Source: Hydrocarboniphaga sp. (GTDB lineage Bacteria > Pseudomonadota > Gammaproteobacteria > Nevskiales > Nevskiaceae). From it: DNA of 64,000 bases. This document shows, in pieces, positions 17,590 to 26,493 of this stretch. Every line of letters starts with the position of its first letter. The first letter of the stretch is position 1. Location: positions 35,986 through 99,985 of the forward strand of contig NZ_JAQGNT010000085.1 in the NCBI RefSeq assembly GCF_028291725.1, read 5' to 3'. Under the pieces are notes generated by a model. That model had not been told where the DNA came from and ran no database searches. It saw nothing but the letters and a program-made list of their open reading frames with translations. The position numbers and the translations under genes are program-made.

Positions 17590-19278
17590 TCAAGCCTTGC
17601 CGCGCAGCTCCTTGCGCAGGATCTTGCCGATCGGCGACTTCGGCAGCTCGGTGCGGAACTCGATGATCTTCGGGATCTTGTAGCCGGTCAGATAAATCTT
17701 GCAGTGCTCGCGCAGCGCAGCGACCGTCAGATCCGGATCACGCTTGACGACGACCACCTTCACCGCCTCGCCGCTCTTGTCGTCGGGCACGCCGACGCAG
17801 GCGCACTCGAGCACGCCGCTGTGCTTGGCGACCACGTCCTCGATCTCGTTCGGATATACGTTGAAGCCCGAGACGATGATCATGTCCTTCTTGCGATCGA
17901 CGATCTTGAAGTAGCCGCGCTCGTCCATCGTCGCGATATCGCCGGTGCGCAGGTAGCCGTCCGCGGTCATCACTTTTGCGGTTTCTTCCGGCAGGTTCCA
18001 GTAGCCGGCCATCACCTGCGGGCCTTTCACGCACAGCTCGCCGGGTTCACCTGCCGCGACGTCGTGGTTGTCGTCGTCGCGCAGCACCACGTCGGTCGAC
18101 GGGATCGGTGTGCCGATCGTGCCGTTCCATTCCAGCGAGCTCATCGGATTGATGCAGACGGCCGGCGAGGTTTCGGTCAGGCCGTAGGCTTCGGACAGCG
18201 GCTTGCCGGTGACTTTCTTCCAGCGTTCCGCGACCGCCTGCTGCACCGCGGCGCCGCCGCCGAGCGTGAAGCGCAGCGATGAGAAATCCAGGTCGGCGAA
18301 ACCCGGCGTGTTGAGCAGGCCGTTGAACAGCGTGTTGACGCCGGTGACGGCGGTGAACCTGTGCTTGCGCAGCTCGGCGATGAAGCCCGGCATGTCGCGC
18401 GGGTTTGGGATCAGCACGTTCTTGCCGCCGACCGACAGGAACACCAGGCAGTTCGCGGTCAACGCGAAGATGTGGTACAGCGGCAGCGCGGTGATGATCA
18501 GCTCTTTGCCTTCATTCAGATAGCCGCTGAGCCAGGCTCGTGCCTGCAGCACGTTGCCGACGATGTTGCGATGTAGCAGCTGCGCACCTTTGGACACGCC
18601 GGTGGTACCGCCGGTGTACTGCAGGAATGCGGTGTCCTCCTGCTTGACCGTCGCGCGGTGATACGGCTGCGACCGTCCGCGCGCCAGCGCCTTGCGCAGC
18701 GGCACCGTGCCCGGAATATTCCAGTCCGGCACCATCTTCTTGACGCGCTTGACGACGAAATTCATCAGCGGGCGTTTCGGGAACGGCGCCAGGTCGCCGA
18801 TCTCGGTGGTGATCACGGTCTCGACCTTGGTTTTCGGCAGTACCTGCTGCAAGGTCACGCAGAAATTCTCGATGATCACGATCGCCCGCGCGCCGCTGTC
18901 GTTGAGCTGGTGCTCGAGTTCGCGCGGCGTGTACAGCGGGTTGACGTTCACCACGATCAGGCCGGCGCGCAGGATGCCGAACATCACCACCGGATACTGC
19001 AGCAGGTTCGGCAGCATGATCGCGACGCGATCGCCGGCGTTGAGCCCGAGCACGTTCTGCAGATAGCTGGCGAAATCCTGCGTGAGCCTGTCGAGCTCGT
19101 CGTAGCTGATGCTGATGCCCATGCATTCGTAGGCGAGCAGGTTGCGATAGCGCTTGCAGGCAGATTCCAGGATGTCCACGACCGACTGATAAGTGCCCAG
19201 GTCGATCTCGGCCGGCACGCCCGGCGAATACTGCGAGAGCCAGATCTTGCCGCTGGCAGCGGCCTTGTTCCCAGTCAT
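17590..19278 (-). CDS. fadD: Long-chain fatty acid-CoA ligase FadD
   Basis: The 562-residue protein matches FadD in length and layout: the AMP-binding motif YTGGTTGVSKGAQL, the gate segment GLTETSP, the FACS signature region DGYLRTGDIATMDERGYFKIVDRKKDMIIVSG, and a C-terminal PKSPIGKILRKELR with the adenylation lysine. It activates long-chain fatty acids, coupled to their uptake, for beta-oxidation. The start MTGNKAAASGK follows a plausible AGGACT site. It is a single gene convergent with minCDE. Confidence 0.95.
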   Translation of the reverse strand: MTGNKAAASGKIWLSQYSPGVPAEIDLGTYQSVVDILESACKRYRNLLAYECMGISISYDELDRLTQDFASYLQNVLGLNAGDRVAIMLPNLLQYPVVMFGILRAGLIVVNVNPLYTPRELEHQLNDSGARAIVIIENFCVTLQQVLPKTKVETVITTEIGDLAPFPKRPLMNFVVKRVKKMVPDWNIPGTVPLRKALARGRSQPYHRATVKQEDTAFLQYTGGTTGVSKGAQLLHRNIVGNVLQARAWLSGYLNEGKELIITALPLYHIFALTANCLVFLSVGGKNVLIPNPRDMPGFIAELRKHRFTAVTGVNTLFNGLLNTPGFADLDFSSLRFTLGGGAAVQQAVAERWKKVTGKPLSEAYGLTETSPAVCINPMSSLEWNGTIGTPIPSTDVVLRDDDNHDVAAGEPGELCVKGPQVMAGYWNLPEETAKVMTADGYLRTGDIATMDERGYFKIVDRKKDMIIVSGFNVYPNEIEDVVAKHSGVLECACVGVPDDKSGEAVKVVVVKRDPDLTVAALREHCKIYLTGYKIPKIIEFRTELPKSPIGKILRKELRGKA

Positions 19279-19471
19279 TGGCGAGAGTCCTGCCCTGTCG
19301 TTCTTAATGCGTTTATATAGTGTTTTTCAGGCTCGATCCGCGGCACGGCTCGTCCCCCGCGGTCGCCGGATGATAGGGGATTCGAAACCGCGCCGCGAAC
19401 CCCTGTCAGCGAGCGCGGCGCACCCTTCGCCCGGTGTTTCGGCGGTATGTCGCCGGCTTGGAGACCGGGCA

Positions 19472-20812
19472 CTATTCGGCGGTTTCTGCCGGTGTCTGCT
19501 TCATCAGCCAGTCGCGCAGATTCAGATCGCCGCCCTTGGCGTCGAAGCAGATCTCGGCGGAATCGAGCAGCGCCGCAATGCTATGGCCAAGCGGGCCGCG
19601 CACGCGCACCGCCATGCCATGAGAACGCAGCGAGCGCCACATCGCACCCAGGTAGATCGCTGCCGGATCGCGGGCCGGCAGCAGCAGCGCGCGGGCCGGG
19701 CCGGATTCGATCAGATATTCGCACTCGATCAAGGCCTCGATCGTATGCGTGACATTCTCCGGCGGCGCGTCGATGCCATCGATCAGATCGTCCTGGGTCA
19801 GCCCCTTGTCACCGCCGATGAAGCGCTGCGCAGCCAGCGCCATGATCGTCAGCGCGAGGTATTCGGCTTCGCGGCCGGCGATCTGGGTGGCGCGCCGCGA
19901 CGGGTCCAGATGCCGCGGGTTCTGCACGTAGAACGCGAGCTGGCAACCGATCAGCAGGACCAGCCAGCCAACATAGATCCAGATCAGCAGGAAAATCACG
20001 ATCGCAAAGCTGGAATACACCGCGTTGTAGTTGCTGGCATTGGCGACGAACGAGGCGAACAGCAGGCTGCCGGTCTGCCACAGCACGCCCGCGGTCAGCC
20101 CGCCGGCCAGCGCCGCGCTCCAGCGCACCTTGGCATTGACCAGGAAGCTGTACATGAAGCTGAAAAGACCGACGATGATCAGGTACGGGATCACCCGGGT
20201 CAGCAGATAGATCAACCAGCCGAAAGGCTGGTAGCTGGCGATATTGGCGACGACGCCGCTGTTGAGCACGCTCGCGGTCAGGCCCAGCGCCGCGAACACC
20301 AACACCGGCCCGACCATCAGCACGCCGAAGTATTCGCCGATGCGCTGCGCGAACGGCCGCTGGTGCTCGATACGCCAGATGAAGTTGAAGCTGGACTCGA
20401 CTTTCTGGATCAGCGAAATCGCGGTGTAGAACAGCAGCGCGACGCCGACCGAGCTGAGTACGCCGACCTGGATCTTCTCGATGAAGGCCATCACCTTGGC
20501 CGAAATCTCGGCGGCCTGCGGCCCCAGCGGGCGCAGGAATTCGGCCAGCACCGGCTCCAGGCTGTTGTGCGCGCCCAGCGCCTTGAGCACCGAAAAACCC
20601 AGCGCCAGCAGCGGCACGATCGACAGCAGCGTCGTGTAGACCAGGCTCATTGCGCGCAGCGACAGATCGCCGGCGAGCAGGTCGCGAACCACGGCGTAGG
20701 TGTAGCGCCCGCACCGCATCAGAACCCGGTGATGGCGGGCCTGCAGCACGCGCTCATCCCAAAGCAGGGCACGCAGACGGCCAATCGGGGACGGTTTCGG
20801 GGACGGTTTCAT
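19472..20812 (-). CDS. YihY/UPF0761 family inner membrane protein
   Basis: The 446-residue protein has six predicted membrane helices over residues 30-290 and the family signature SLVYTTLLSIVPLLALGFSVLKALG. It belongs to the YihY group, once mislabelled RNase BN; its biochemical role is unknown. The C-terminal 150 residues are soluble and look like a winged-helix extension, as in several gammaproteobacterial members. I took the ATG at 20812 over a GTG two codons upstream. A short DNA repeat at the start encodes KPSPKPSP. It is divergent from the phasin gene. Confidence 0.88.
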   Translation of the reverse strand: MKPSPKPSPIGRLRALLWDERVLQARHHRVLMRCGRYTYAVVRDLLAGDLSLRAMSLVYTTLLSIVPLLALGFSVLKALGAHNSLEPVLAEFLRPLGPQAAEISAKVMAFIEKIQVGVLSSVGVALLFYTAISLIQKVESSFNFIWRIEHQRPFAQRIGEYFGVLMVGPVLVFAALGLTASVLNSGVVANIASYQPFGWLIYLLTRVIPYLIIVGLFSFMYSFLVNAKVRWSAALAGGLTAGVLWQTGSLLFASFVANASNYNAVYSSFAIVIFLLIWIYVGWLVLLIGCQLAFYVQNPRHLDPSRRATQIAGREAEYLALTIMALAAQRFIGGDKGLTQDDLIDGIDAPPENVTHTIEALIECEYLIESGPARALLLPARDPAAIYLGAMWRSLRSHGMAVRVRGPLGHSIAALLDSAEICFDAKGGDLNLRDWLMKQTPAETAE

Positions 20813-20862
20813 TGGCACGATCCTAAAGGCCTATGCAGCGGCAGCCGTTGCTCGGTTGGCAC

Positions 20863-20891
20863 TTGACTTTGTTGCAGTGCAAAAATATTCT
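20863..20891 (+). promoter_or_regulatory. Sigma-70 promoter of the phasin gene
   Basis: TTGACT (20863-20868) and TATTCT (20886-20891) are separated by exactly 17 bases and lie about 100 bases before the phasin ATG. The first palindromic box lies in the spacer, so a bound repressor would exclude RNA polymerase. Confidence 0.65.
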
Positions 20892-20919
20892 GCGGTTGTC
20901 GCGTTGTTGCAGTGCAACA
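20870..20919. promoter_or_regulatory. Two TGTTGCAGTGCAA boxes, candidate PhaR operators
   Basis: Box 1 (20870-20884) reads TGTTGCAGTGCAAAA and lies between -35 and -10. Box 2 (20905-20919) reads TGTTGCAGTGCAACA, a perfect 7-bp palindrome around a G just downstream of the expected start of transcription. The centres are 35 bases apart. TTGC...GCAA-type sites are typical of the polyhydroxyalkanoate regulator PhaR; assignment to PhaR is inference. Confidence 0.6.
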
Positions 20920-20989
20920 TCGCATTCCAAACAGGCCAAGGTTTCTCAGTTCGGGAAACCGGCCGTACCCAAGCTTAAGGAGTGAAGTG

Positions 20990-21451
20990 ATGACTGTGCA
21001 GACGATCGTGAGTGATGTGAAGGGCCGTGTTGAGCCGCTGGTCGCCATCGGCCAGGAAGTCGTGACCCTGTCGGTTGATGCGCTGCTGAAGGCCAACGAC
21101 GTCGTCGTCGACGGCGTGCAGACCGTCGTCAAGACCCAGATCGAAGCCGGCAAGGACCTGCTCGCTACGTTCCAGAGCAGCTTCGAAAAGGCCAAGAGCG
21201 CCGGTTTCAAGGCCGTTGCCGCCGCGCCGATCGACTACTTGCCGGACGGCCGCGAGCGCGTCGTGTCGGCTTACAACGACACCCTCACGGTCGTCACCAA
21301 GACCAGCGGCGAAGTCGTGAAGATCGTCAAAAAGGGCTATGCGACGGTCAGCGCCAAGCTCTCCGGCGCCGCGGTCGCCAAGAAAGCGCCGGCCAAGAAA
21401 ACCGCGCGTAAGGCTCCGGCCAAGAAGGCTGCGACCAAGAAGGCTGCCTAA
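20990..21451 (+). CDS. Phasin family protein with Lys/Ala-rich tail
   Basis: The 153-residue protein has a helical, heptad-rich N-terminal two thirds (VEPLVAIGQEVVTLSVDALLKAND and following) like phasins, which coat polyhydroxyalkanoate granules. Its C-terminal 23 residues repeat KAPAKK/KKA like histone H1 and PhaF, a class that attaches granules to DNA. AAGGAG lies 7 bases before the ATG. The promoter and two palindromic boxes upstream suggest PHA-dependent control. No PHA synthase or PhaR gene is in the window. A strong terminator hairpin follows. Confidence 0.78.
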   Translation: MTVQTIVSDVKGRVEPLVAIGQEVVTLSVDALLKANDVVVDGVQTVVKTQIEAGKDLLATFQSSFEKAKSAGFKAVAAAPIDYLPDGRERVVSAYNDTLTVVTKTSGEVVKIVKKGYATVSAKLSGAAVAKKAPAKKTARKAPAKKAATKKAA

Positions 21452-21504
21452 GAACGCAGCGTAAGTCGGCCTTCAGGTCGACCTGCAAAGCACAGAAGTT
21501 CGAT

Positions 21505-21540
21505 AAGGGCTGAAGCACGCAGGTGCTTCAGCCCTTCTTC
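21505..21540 (+). terminator. Rho-independent terminator after phasin gene
   Basis: A perfect 14-bp stem (AAGGGCTGAAGCAC with its complement) with a 4-base loop is followed by TTCTTC. It lies about 55 bases after the phasin stop. Confidence 0.7.
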
Positions 21541-21555
21541 ATTTGCGCAAGTCGC

Positions 21556-21581
21556 ACGTCGGCAAGGGATTGCCGACCTAC
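21556..21581. repeat. REP-like element, family B, right arm only
   Basis: The sequence carries the right arm of the GTAGGTCGGCAA family (CGGCAAGGGATTGCCGACC then TAC). The left arm is absent. It lies between the phasin terminator and the PilZ gene. Confidence 0.7.
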
Positions 21582-21603
21582 CCTGCGATTGCTTGGCCGG
21601 GGA

Positions 21604-22002
21604 TCATCTTGAAAACCGGCCGGGTCTTGTCGCCATCCGGTTCCGCTGCCGGCGTAGTAGATAGCGCTGCAGCCGGAACACCGCGCGGCTGAGGATCGAA
21701 TCCTGCAGCGGCGCGAGCGCGGTGAATTCCATGCCCAGCCGCGTCGAAGCATCGTCGGGGGTGCAGTTGCGCACCGTCACTTCGGTATCGAGCAGCGCCT
21801 CGTCGAAACTCAGGCGGCAGCGCAGTCGCACGCCGCGCTCCACTTGCATCCCGGCCGGCAGGCGTGCGCCGATGCCGGCGCGCGACAGATCCAGCACGAC
21901 GGCGCCGACCTGTTCGCCGCTGTCGTCGAACAAGGCCGCGGTCAGCCAGCCCGGCTCGGCGACCGGCACGCGAAACACGCTGCGACGCTGGACGTCTGTC
22001 AT
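21604..22002 (-). CDS. PilZ-domain protein, probable c-di-GMP receptor
   Basis: The 132-residue protein has the two c-di-GMP-binding motifs of PilZ domains: RRSVFR (RxxxR) near residues 6-11 and DLSRAGIGAR (DxSxxG) near 38-47. It probably changes activity or partner binding when c-di-GMP is bound. The C-terminal tail is Arg-rich (RYLLRRQRNR). It is encoded alone, opposite to the flanking genes, so no target can be read from context. Confidence 0.88.
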   Translation of the reverse strand: MTDVQRRSVFRVPVAEPGWLTAALFDDSGEQVGAVVLDLSRAGIGARLPAGMQVERGVRLRCRLSFDEALLDTEVTVRNCTPDDASTRLGMEFTALAPLQDSILSRAVFRLQRYLLRRQRNRMATRPGRFSR

Positions 22003-22199
22003 CAGCGAGCTGCCGCAGTGCAGAATGGGGCGGTATTCATTCGGGCAGACGACGGTGGTTGGGTTTGTGGATCGGGACGGCTACCACTGCGATATCGGCC
22101 GGTCGCCGGAAATCTGCAGTTTTTGGCTGTTACGCCAAGCTTGGCTGGCCGCGCCGCCCTGTTCGCGCCCCGCGCTACGGTTGAGGATCGCCCGCCACC

Positions 22200-22571
22200 A
22201 TGACCCCCGCCATGACCCAGTACCATCTCAACGCCCCCTTGTCCGCCGAACTCGGCGCGCGCGCCGCGGCGATTTCCGCAGGCCTGCGTAGCGGCAAGAT
22301 CGGGCCGGACAAAAGCGACGAGGTCAGCGAGTTGATCGTCGATCTCACTGATTTCACGATGCGCTACTTCTTCGCGCGCCCGGCCGAGGTGTTCAAGCTT
22401 GGCCTGGCGTCGCGCGGCATGATCGATCTGGGCATCCGCAGCACCGGCAAGACCATCCGCATGGCCCTGCGCCAGGTTCTGCCGCGGCTGACGCCGGAGC
22501 AGTTCAAGCAGGTCGCGGACTATCTCGAAGAAGCGGTGCTGACCGCCAGGCCGCCTCGCAAGCCCACATGA
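22200..22571 (+). CDS. Hypothetical protein, 123 aa, coupled to acyl-CoA synthetase
   Basis: The 123-residue, mostly helical protein has no signal peptide. I do not recognise the family. The start could be 22200 or the in-frame ATG at 22212 (MTQYHLNAPL). Its stop overlaps the next gene's ATG (ATGA), so it is translationally coupled to a FATP-type acyl-CoA ligase and probably serves the same lipid pathway, for example as a small accessory subunit. That role is inference from position only. Confidence 0.7.
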   Translation: MTPAMTQYHLNAPLSAELGARAAAISAGLRSGKIGPDKSDEVSELIVDLTDFTMRYFFARPAEVFKLGLASRGMIDLGIRSTGKTIRMALRQVLPRLTPEQFKQVADYLEEAVLTARPPRKPT

Positions 22572-24394
22572 GCACTAGCGGCGACCCGGCTGCGGAGCGC
22601 GGCACGGACCGTATTCGCCTGATCGACATGCTGGCCAGCGGTGCGCGCATGCTGCCGGAGCTGCCGGCGGTGCTGCGTGGTCTGGTGCGGCTGGTGACAC
22701 TGCATCACGACGCGCGCGGTTCGATCGGCGCGCTGATCGCCAATCACGCCCGCCTGCGGCCGAACGCGCTGGCGCTGATGTTCGAAGGCCGGCGCTGGAG
22801 CTATGCCGAGTTCAACACGCAGGCCAACCGCGTCGCCTCGGTGCTGCGCGCGCAGGGTATCGGGCCCGGCGACGCGGTCGCGATCCTGATGGAGAACCGC
22901 GCCGAGGTGCTGATCTGCGTCGCCGCGGTACTCAAACTCGGCGCGATCGCCGGCATGATCAACCATCAGCAGCGCGGCGATGCGCTGACGCACAGCCTGA
23001 AACTGACCAAGGCGAGGCTGGTCATCGTCGGCGAGGAGTGCCGCGAAGCGTTCGCGTCGACGCGCTACGTTCCGGAGTCGGGCGAGCCGCTGTCGGTGTT
23101 CTGGGACGGTGACAGCGCCGCCCCCGAAGACTTCATCGCGCTGCGTCCGCTGCTGGGCCAGGCTTCCGTCGAAAACCCGCCGGTGACCGCGCGGATTCAA
23201 CTGAAGTCCCCGGCCTTCTACATCTTCACCTCGGGCACCACCGGCTTGCCGAAAGCCTCGGTGATGTCGCATTTCCGCTGGATTCGCGGCATGGCCGGCA
23301 TGGCCGAAGCGGCGGTGCGTCTGCGCCAGGACGACATCCTGTACTGCTGCCTGCCGCTGTATCACAACAACGCGCTGACGGTGTCCTGGGGCGCGGTGCT
23401 GGCGCGTGGCGCCGGGCTGGCGGTGTCACGCAAGTTCTCGGCCTCGCGCTTCTGGGACGAGATCCGCGCCAGCGGCTCGACCAGTTTCTGCTACATCGGC
23501 GAGTTGTGCCGCTACCTGCTGAACCGTCCGGCCTCGGATCAGGATCGCGAGCACAAGCTGCGCGTGATCGTCGGCAACGGCCTGCGGCCGGAGATCTGGG
23601 ACAGTTTCCAGCAACGCTTCGGCATCGAGCGCATCTGCGAGTTCTATTCGGCGAGTGAATCCAACCTGGCCTTCGTCAACGCCTGGAACATGCCGCGCAC
23701 CGCGGGTTATTGCCCGCTGTCGTACGCGATCGTGCGCTTCGATGCGGACGCCGAAGCGCCGGTGCGCGATGCGCGCAATCACCTGCTGCGCGTGGAGGCC
23801 GGCGGCGTTGGCCTGCTGATCGGCGAAGTCACCCGCAGCGCGCCTTTCGACGGCTATACCGACGCCAAGGCCAGCGAGACCAAGCTGCTGCGCAAGGTAT
23901 TCAAGGACGGCGATTGCTGGTTCAACACCGGCGACCTGGTGCGCGATCAGGGCTGGCATCACATCCAGTTCGTTGACCGCGTCGGCGATACCTTCCGCTG
24001 GAAAGGCGAGAACGTCGCGACCACCGAGGTCGAGGCGGCGCTATGCACCAGCTCCGGCGTCGCAGAGGCCGTCGTCTATGGCGTGCAATTGCCGGGCATC
24101 GAAGGCCGCGCCGGCATGGCCTCGCTGAGCGTCAGCGGCCAGGACTTCGACGGCGCCGCGCTGGCGCAGTGGCTGCATCGGTGCCTGCCGCCGTATGCGG
24201 TGCCGCTGTTCCTGCGTCTGCGCCGCGATCAGGAGACGACTTCGACCTTCAAGCATCGCAAAGTGGATCTGAAGCGCGAGGCCTACGATCCGGCGCGCGT
24301 GACCGATCCACTGTACGTGCTGCAGGACGGTGCCTACGTGCCCCTGACCGCCGAGTGCTACGCCGGCTTGCAGCGCGGAGACTGGCGCTTCTGA
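22568..24394 (+). CDS. Long-chain acyl-CoA synthetase, FATP/FadD6 type
   Basis: The 608-residue AMP-binding enzyme has the P-loop YIFTSGTTGLPKASVMSH near residues 217-234 and the FATP-type signature region GNGLRPEIWDSFQQRF...EFYSASE, which distinguishes very-long-chain acyl-CoA synthetases/fatty acid transport proteins from FadD. The hinge reads FNTGDLVRDQGWHHIQFVDRVGDTFRWKGENV. It probably activates long or unusual fatty acids. It is coupled by ATGA to the small gene upstream, and an SRPBCC gene follows 150 bases downstream. Confidence 0.92.
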   Translation: MSTSGDPAAERGTDRIRLIDMLASGARMLPELPAVLRGLVRLVTLHHDARGSIGALIANHARLRPNALALMFEGRRWSYAEFNTQANRVASVLRAQGIGPGDAVAILMENRAEVLICVAAVLKLGAIAGMINHQQRGDALTHSLKLTKARLVIVGEECREAFASTRYVPESGEPLSVFWDGDSAAPEDFIALRPLLGQASVENPPVTARIQLKSPAFYIFTSGTTGLPKASVMSHFRWIRGMAGMAEAAVRLRQDDILYCCLPLYHNNALTVSWGAVLARGAGLAVSRKFSASRFWDEIRASGSTSFCYIGELCRYLLNRPASDQDREHKLRVIVGNGLRPEIWDSFQQRFGIERICEFYSASESNLAFVNAWNMPRTAGYCPLSYAIVRFDADAEAPVRDARNHLLRVEAGGVGLLIGEVTRSAPFDGYTDAKASETKLLRKVFKDGDCWFNTGDLVRDQGWHHIQFVDRVGDTFRWKGENVATTEVEAALCTSSGVAEAVVYGVQLPGIEGRAGMASLSVSGQDFDGAALAQWLHRCLPPYAVPLFLRLRRDQETTSTFKHRKVDLKREAYDPARVTDPLYVLQDGAYVPLTAECYAGLQRGDWRF

Positions 24395-24543
24395 GCGCCG
24401 CCGTTGCTGCCGATTGCGCAGATCGAAGTATTCGAATGACGCGCCCGACACCGGATGGCGTCTGTGCCGCTGGCGCCGGTGAACGCGGCCAATGTTCCGG
24501 AACTGGCGGCGTGCAAGTCTCCGGGCACTGAAGAGGAGCCCCA

Positions 24544-25026
24544 ATGAAAGTCGACATCGAGATCGAACGCAGCATCACGGTTGCGCTGCCTCCGGAAAAA
24601 GTGCGCCCGTTGCTGGATGACATCGAAGGCACGGTTTCGCGTTTCCCGAAATTGAAGAAGCTCACACGCGTCGCCAAGGACCAGTACGTCTGGGAACTGA
24701 GCACCATCGGTTCGCGCATGGCCAGGATCGCCCACGACGTGACGTATGGCGCGCGTTATCAGCGCAGCGCCGACGGCAACGAGCTGTCGTGGAAGCCGCT
24801 GCCTAACAAGGGCAATGCGAGCATTGCCGGCGCGTTCCGCGTGGTCGAACACAAGGCTGGCAGCGAGATCCGCTTCAAGGTTCACGGCGAGTTGCGCGAC
24901 GTGCCGGTGCCCTTGATCTACCGTCTGGTGGCGCCGCCTTTTATCCAGGGCAAGTTCATCCATCTGGTCGAAACCTTCCTCGAGCGCACGCGCGATGCGC
25001 TGTTGGACAAGAACGCCGCGCGCTGA
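24544..25026 (+). CDS. SRPBCC (START-like) family protein
   Basis: The 160-residue protein starts with the typical strand of polyketide-cyclase/START-like folds (MKVDIEIERSITVALPPEKV) followed by the helix region LLDDIEGTVSRFPKLKKL. Such proteins bind hydrophobic ligands in a helix-grip pocket. GAGGAG precedes the ATG. It follows the FATP-type ligase on the same strand, so a lipid ligand is plausible. Several inverted repeats lie downstream. Confidence 0.8.
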   Translation: MKVDIEIERSITVALPPEKVRPLLDDIEGTVSRFPKLKKLTRVAKDQYVWELSTIGSRMARIAHDVTYGARYQRSADGNELSWKPLPNKGNASIAGAFRVVEHKAGSEIRFKVHGELRDVPVPLIYRLVAPPFIQGKFIHLVETFLERTRDALLDKNAAR

Positions 25027-25115
25027 AGCGGCTCGTCGGCAATCCCGTTGCCGAGGCGAGGCCTCGGTTGCTGGGTAAGTCCGCCGCCAAGCTGAAGTAG
25101 CCTCAACGATCAGCA

Positions 25116-25185
25116 CTGTAGGAGCGGACCTTGTCCGCGATTGTGACGGTGGGGCCTCAATCGCGGACAAGGTCCGCTCCTACAG
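25116..25185. repeat. REP-like element, family C (GTAGGAGCGG)
   Basis: Perfect 28-base inverted arms (beginning CTGTAGGAGCGGACC) surround a 14-base spacer. The GTAGG...CCTAC ends match those of the other repeat families in the window. Confidence 0.85.
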
Positions 25186-25363
25186 TTGCGTATCGACCGA
25201 CAGCGAAAAGGCCTAGCGCATTGCCGCGTAAGCCGCGCTCAACGAGCCCACTTCACTCAGCAGGCCGGTGCCGAGCTGATGAAGCTCGGCATTCCGCTGG
25301 ACGACATGTTCGAGGTGCTGGGCAGCCTGCGCGCGCATGCGGAACAGGCCTCGGACCAGTTGA

Positions 25364-25442
25364 GTAGGTTGGGGTGAGCGCAGCGAACCCCAACATCAGC
25401 GCGGACGAATGTTGGGGTTCGCTTACGCTCACCCCAACCTAC
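25364..25442. repeat. REP-like element, family A (GTAGGTTGGGG)
   Basis: Arms reading GTAGGTTGGGGTGAGCG... and its near complement enclose an inner CCCCAACAT/ATGTTGGGG pair. Related copies lie at 36708-36783 and 56668-56746. It abuts the stop of the metal-dependent hydrolase gene. Confidence 0.85.
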
Positions 25443-25456
25443 AACATCTGCCGATA

Positions 25457-26317
25457 TCAGGCGGCCCGGCGGATCGGCGCGGTCGGTCTGGAGTATGTGG
25501 CGGCGAGTTCATCGACCGCCTCGATCAACGCGCGATTGTTCTGGTCCCAGGGATGGAAGCCGGGCCGGAAGTAGTCCAGCCCCGGCCTGATCATCTGCCG
25601 CAGCATGCCGCGCCTGCCGCCGAGAAAACGCCCGAATTCCAGCCACTGCCGCATTCCGCGCGGGCGTTTCGGGTCGGCGCGCAGCAGCTGGGCCTGGAAC
25701 GCCAGCACGTGTGCCAGAAACAAGGGCATCACGATCGCGAAAGCGCCGGAACGCAGCGTGTAGGCCACCGCGCCGCGGCCTACCGCGGCCTGGTACACGT
25801 CGAAAGCCACGGCCTTGTGCTCGGTTTCCTCGGCCGCATGCCAGCGCCACAAGGCCCTGAGTTTGGGCTCGGCGCCGTCGAGCAGGCCGGGCTCGCTGAG
25901 CAGCAGATGCGCGAGCATCGCGGTGAAGTGTTCCAGCGCCAGCGTGACCGACAGCTGGGTGCTCGGCCCCAAATGTGCCTTGAGCCAGCCGAGCAGGGTC
26001 GAGATATAGCGCTCCAGGGCGTCGGCCGGCAGGCCGGCCTGGCGGATTAGATCGTTGTATTGATCGTGTTCGCGGCCGTGCATCGCCTCCTGGCCGATGA
26101 AGGCGGTGATCGCGGCCTTCAGCTCCGGGTCTTCGATGCGCTCGCGGAAGTGGCGGACGCTGTGGATGAAGAAGCGCTCGCCCTCGGGGAAGAACAGCGA
26201 CAGCGCATTGTAGAAATGGCTCACCGGGAAGCCGCGCGGATGCCAGCGGCCGGCGAGATCGCGGTCGATCCGGTCGATGCCGAAATCGAGATCACGGCGT
26301 ATCGGGACGAGTTGCAT
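25457..26317 (-). CDS. Metal-dependent hydrolase, ferritin-like (PF10118 family)
   Basis: The 286-residue protein has a carboxylate/histidine pattern of a helical di-metal site: FIGQEAMHGREH near residues 93-104, ALEHFTAM near 146-153 and AAEETEHKA near 180-188. It fits the family annotated as metal-dependent hydrolases (PF10118), often found beside lipid and steroid genes; the reaction is not established. GGAGGCGCC precedes the ATG. It lies downstream of a TetR gene on the same strand. Confidence 0.85.
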   Translation of the reverse strand: MQLVPIRRDLDFGIDRIDRDLAGRWHPRGFPVSHFYNALSLFFPEGERFFIHSVRHFRERIEDPELKAAITAFIGQEAMHGREHDQYNDLIRQAGLPADALERYISTLLGWLKAHLGPSTQLSVTLALEHFTAMLAHLLLSEPGLLDGAEPKLRALWRWHAAEETEHKAVAFDVYQAAVGRGAVAYTLRSGAFAIVMPLFLAHVLAFQAQLLRADPKRPRGMRQWLEFGRFLGGRRGMLRQMIRPGLDYFRPGFHPWDQNNRALIEAVDELAATYSRPTAPIRRAA

Positions 26318-26493
26318 GGCGCCTCCTTGGCGGACAGTCGTGCACCAAGGTCTGCCAGATGCTGCAGTGCGTCAAATCCTGTACGGATGGGATTCAGGCT
26401 CGCCGATCGGGTTTTGCTAATCGATTGATTCTGTTCGGAGCCGGCATCGGCGCATTGTGAACGAACGTGCACTGAACGCGCAGCCGAGCTTCC

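Noticed and set aside
25186..25377. Small frame ending LMKLGIPLDDMFEVLGSLRAHAEQASDQLSRLG
   Set aside because: It could be the tail of a real gene, since its stop lies in a family-A repeat, but it begins inside a palindromic region, has no clear start site and matches nothing I recognise.
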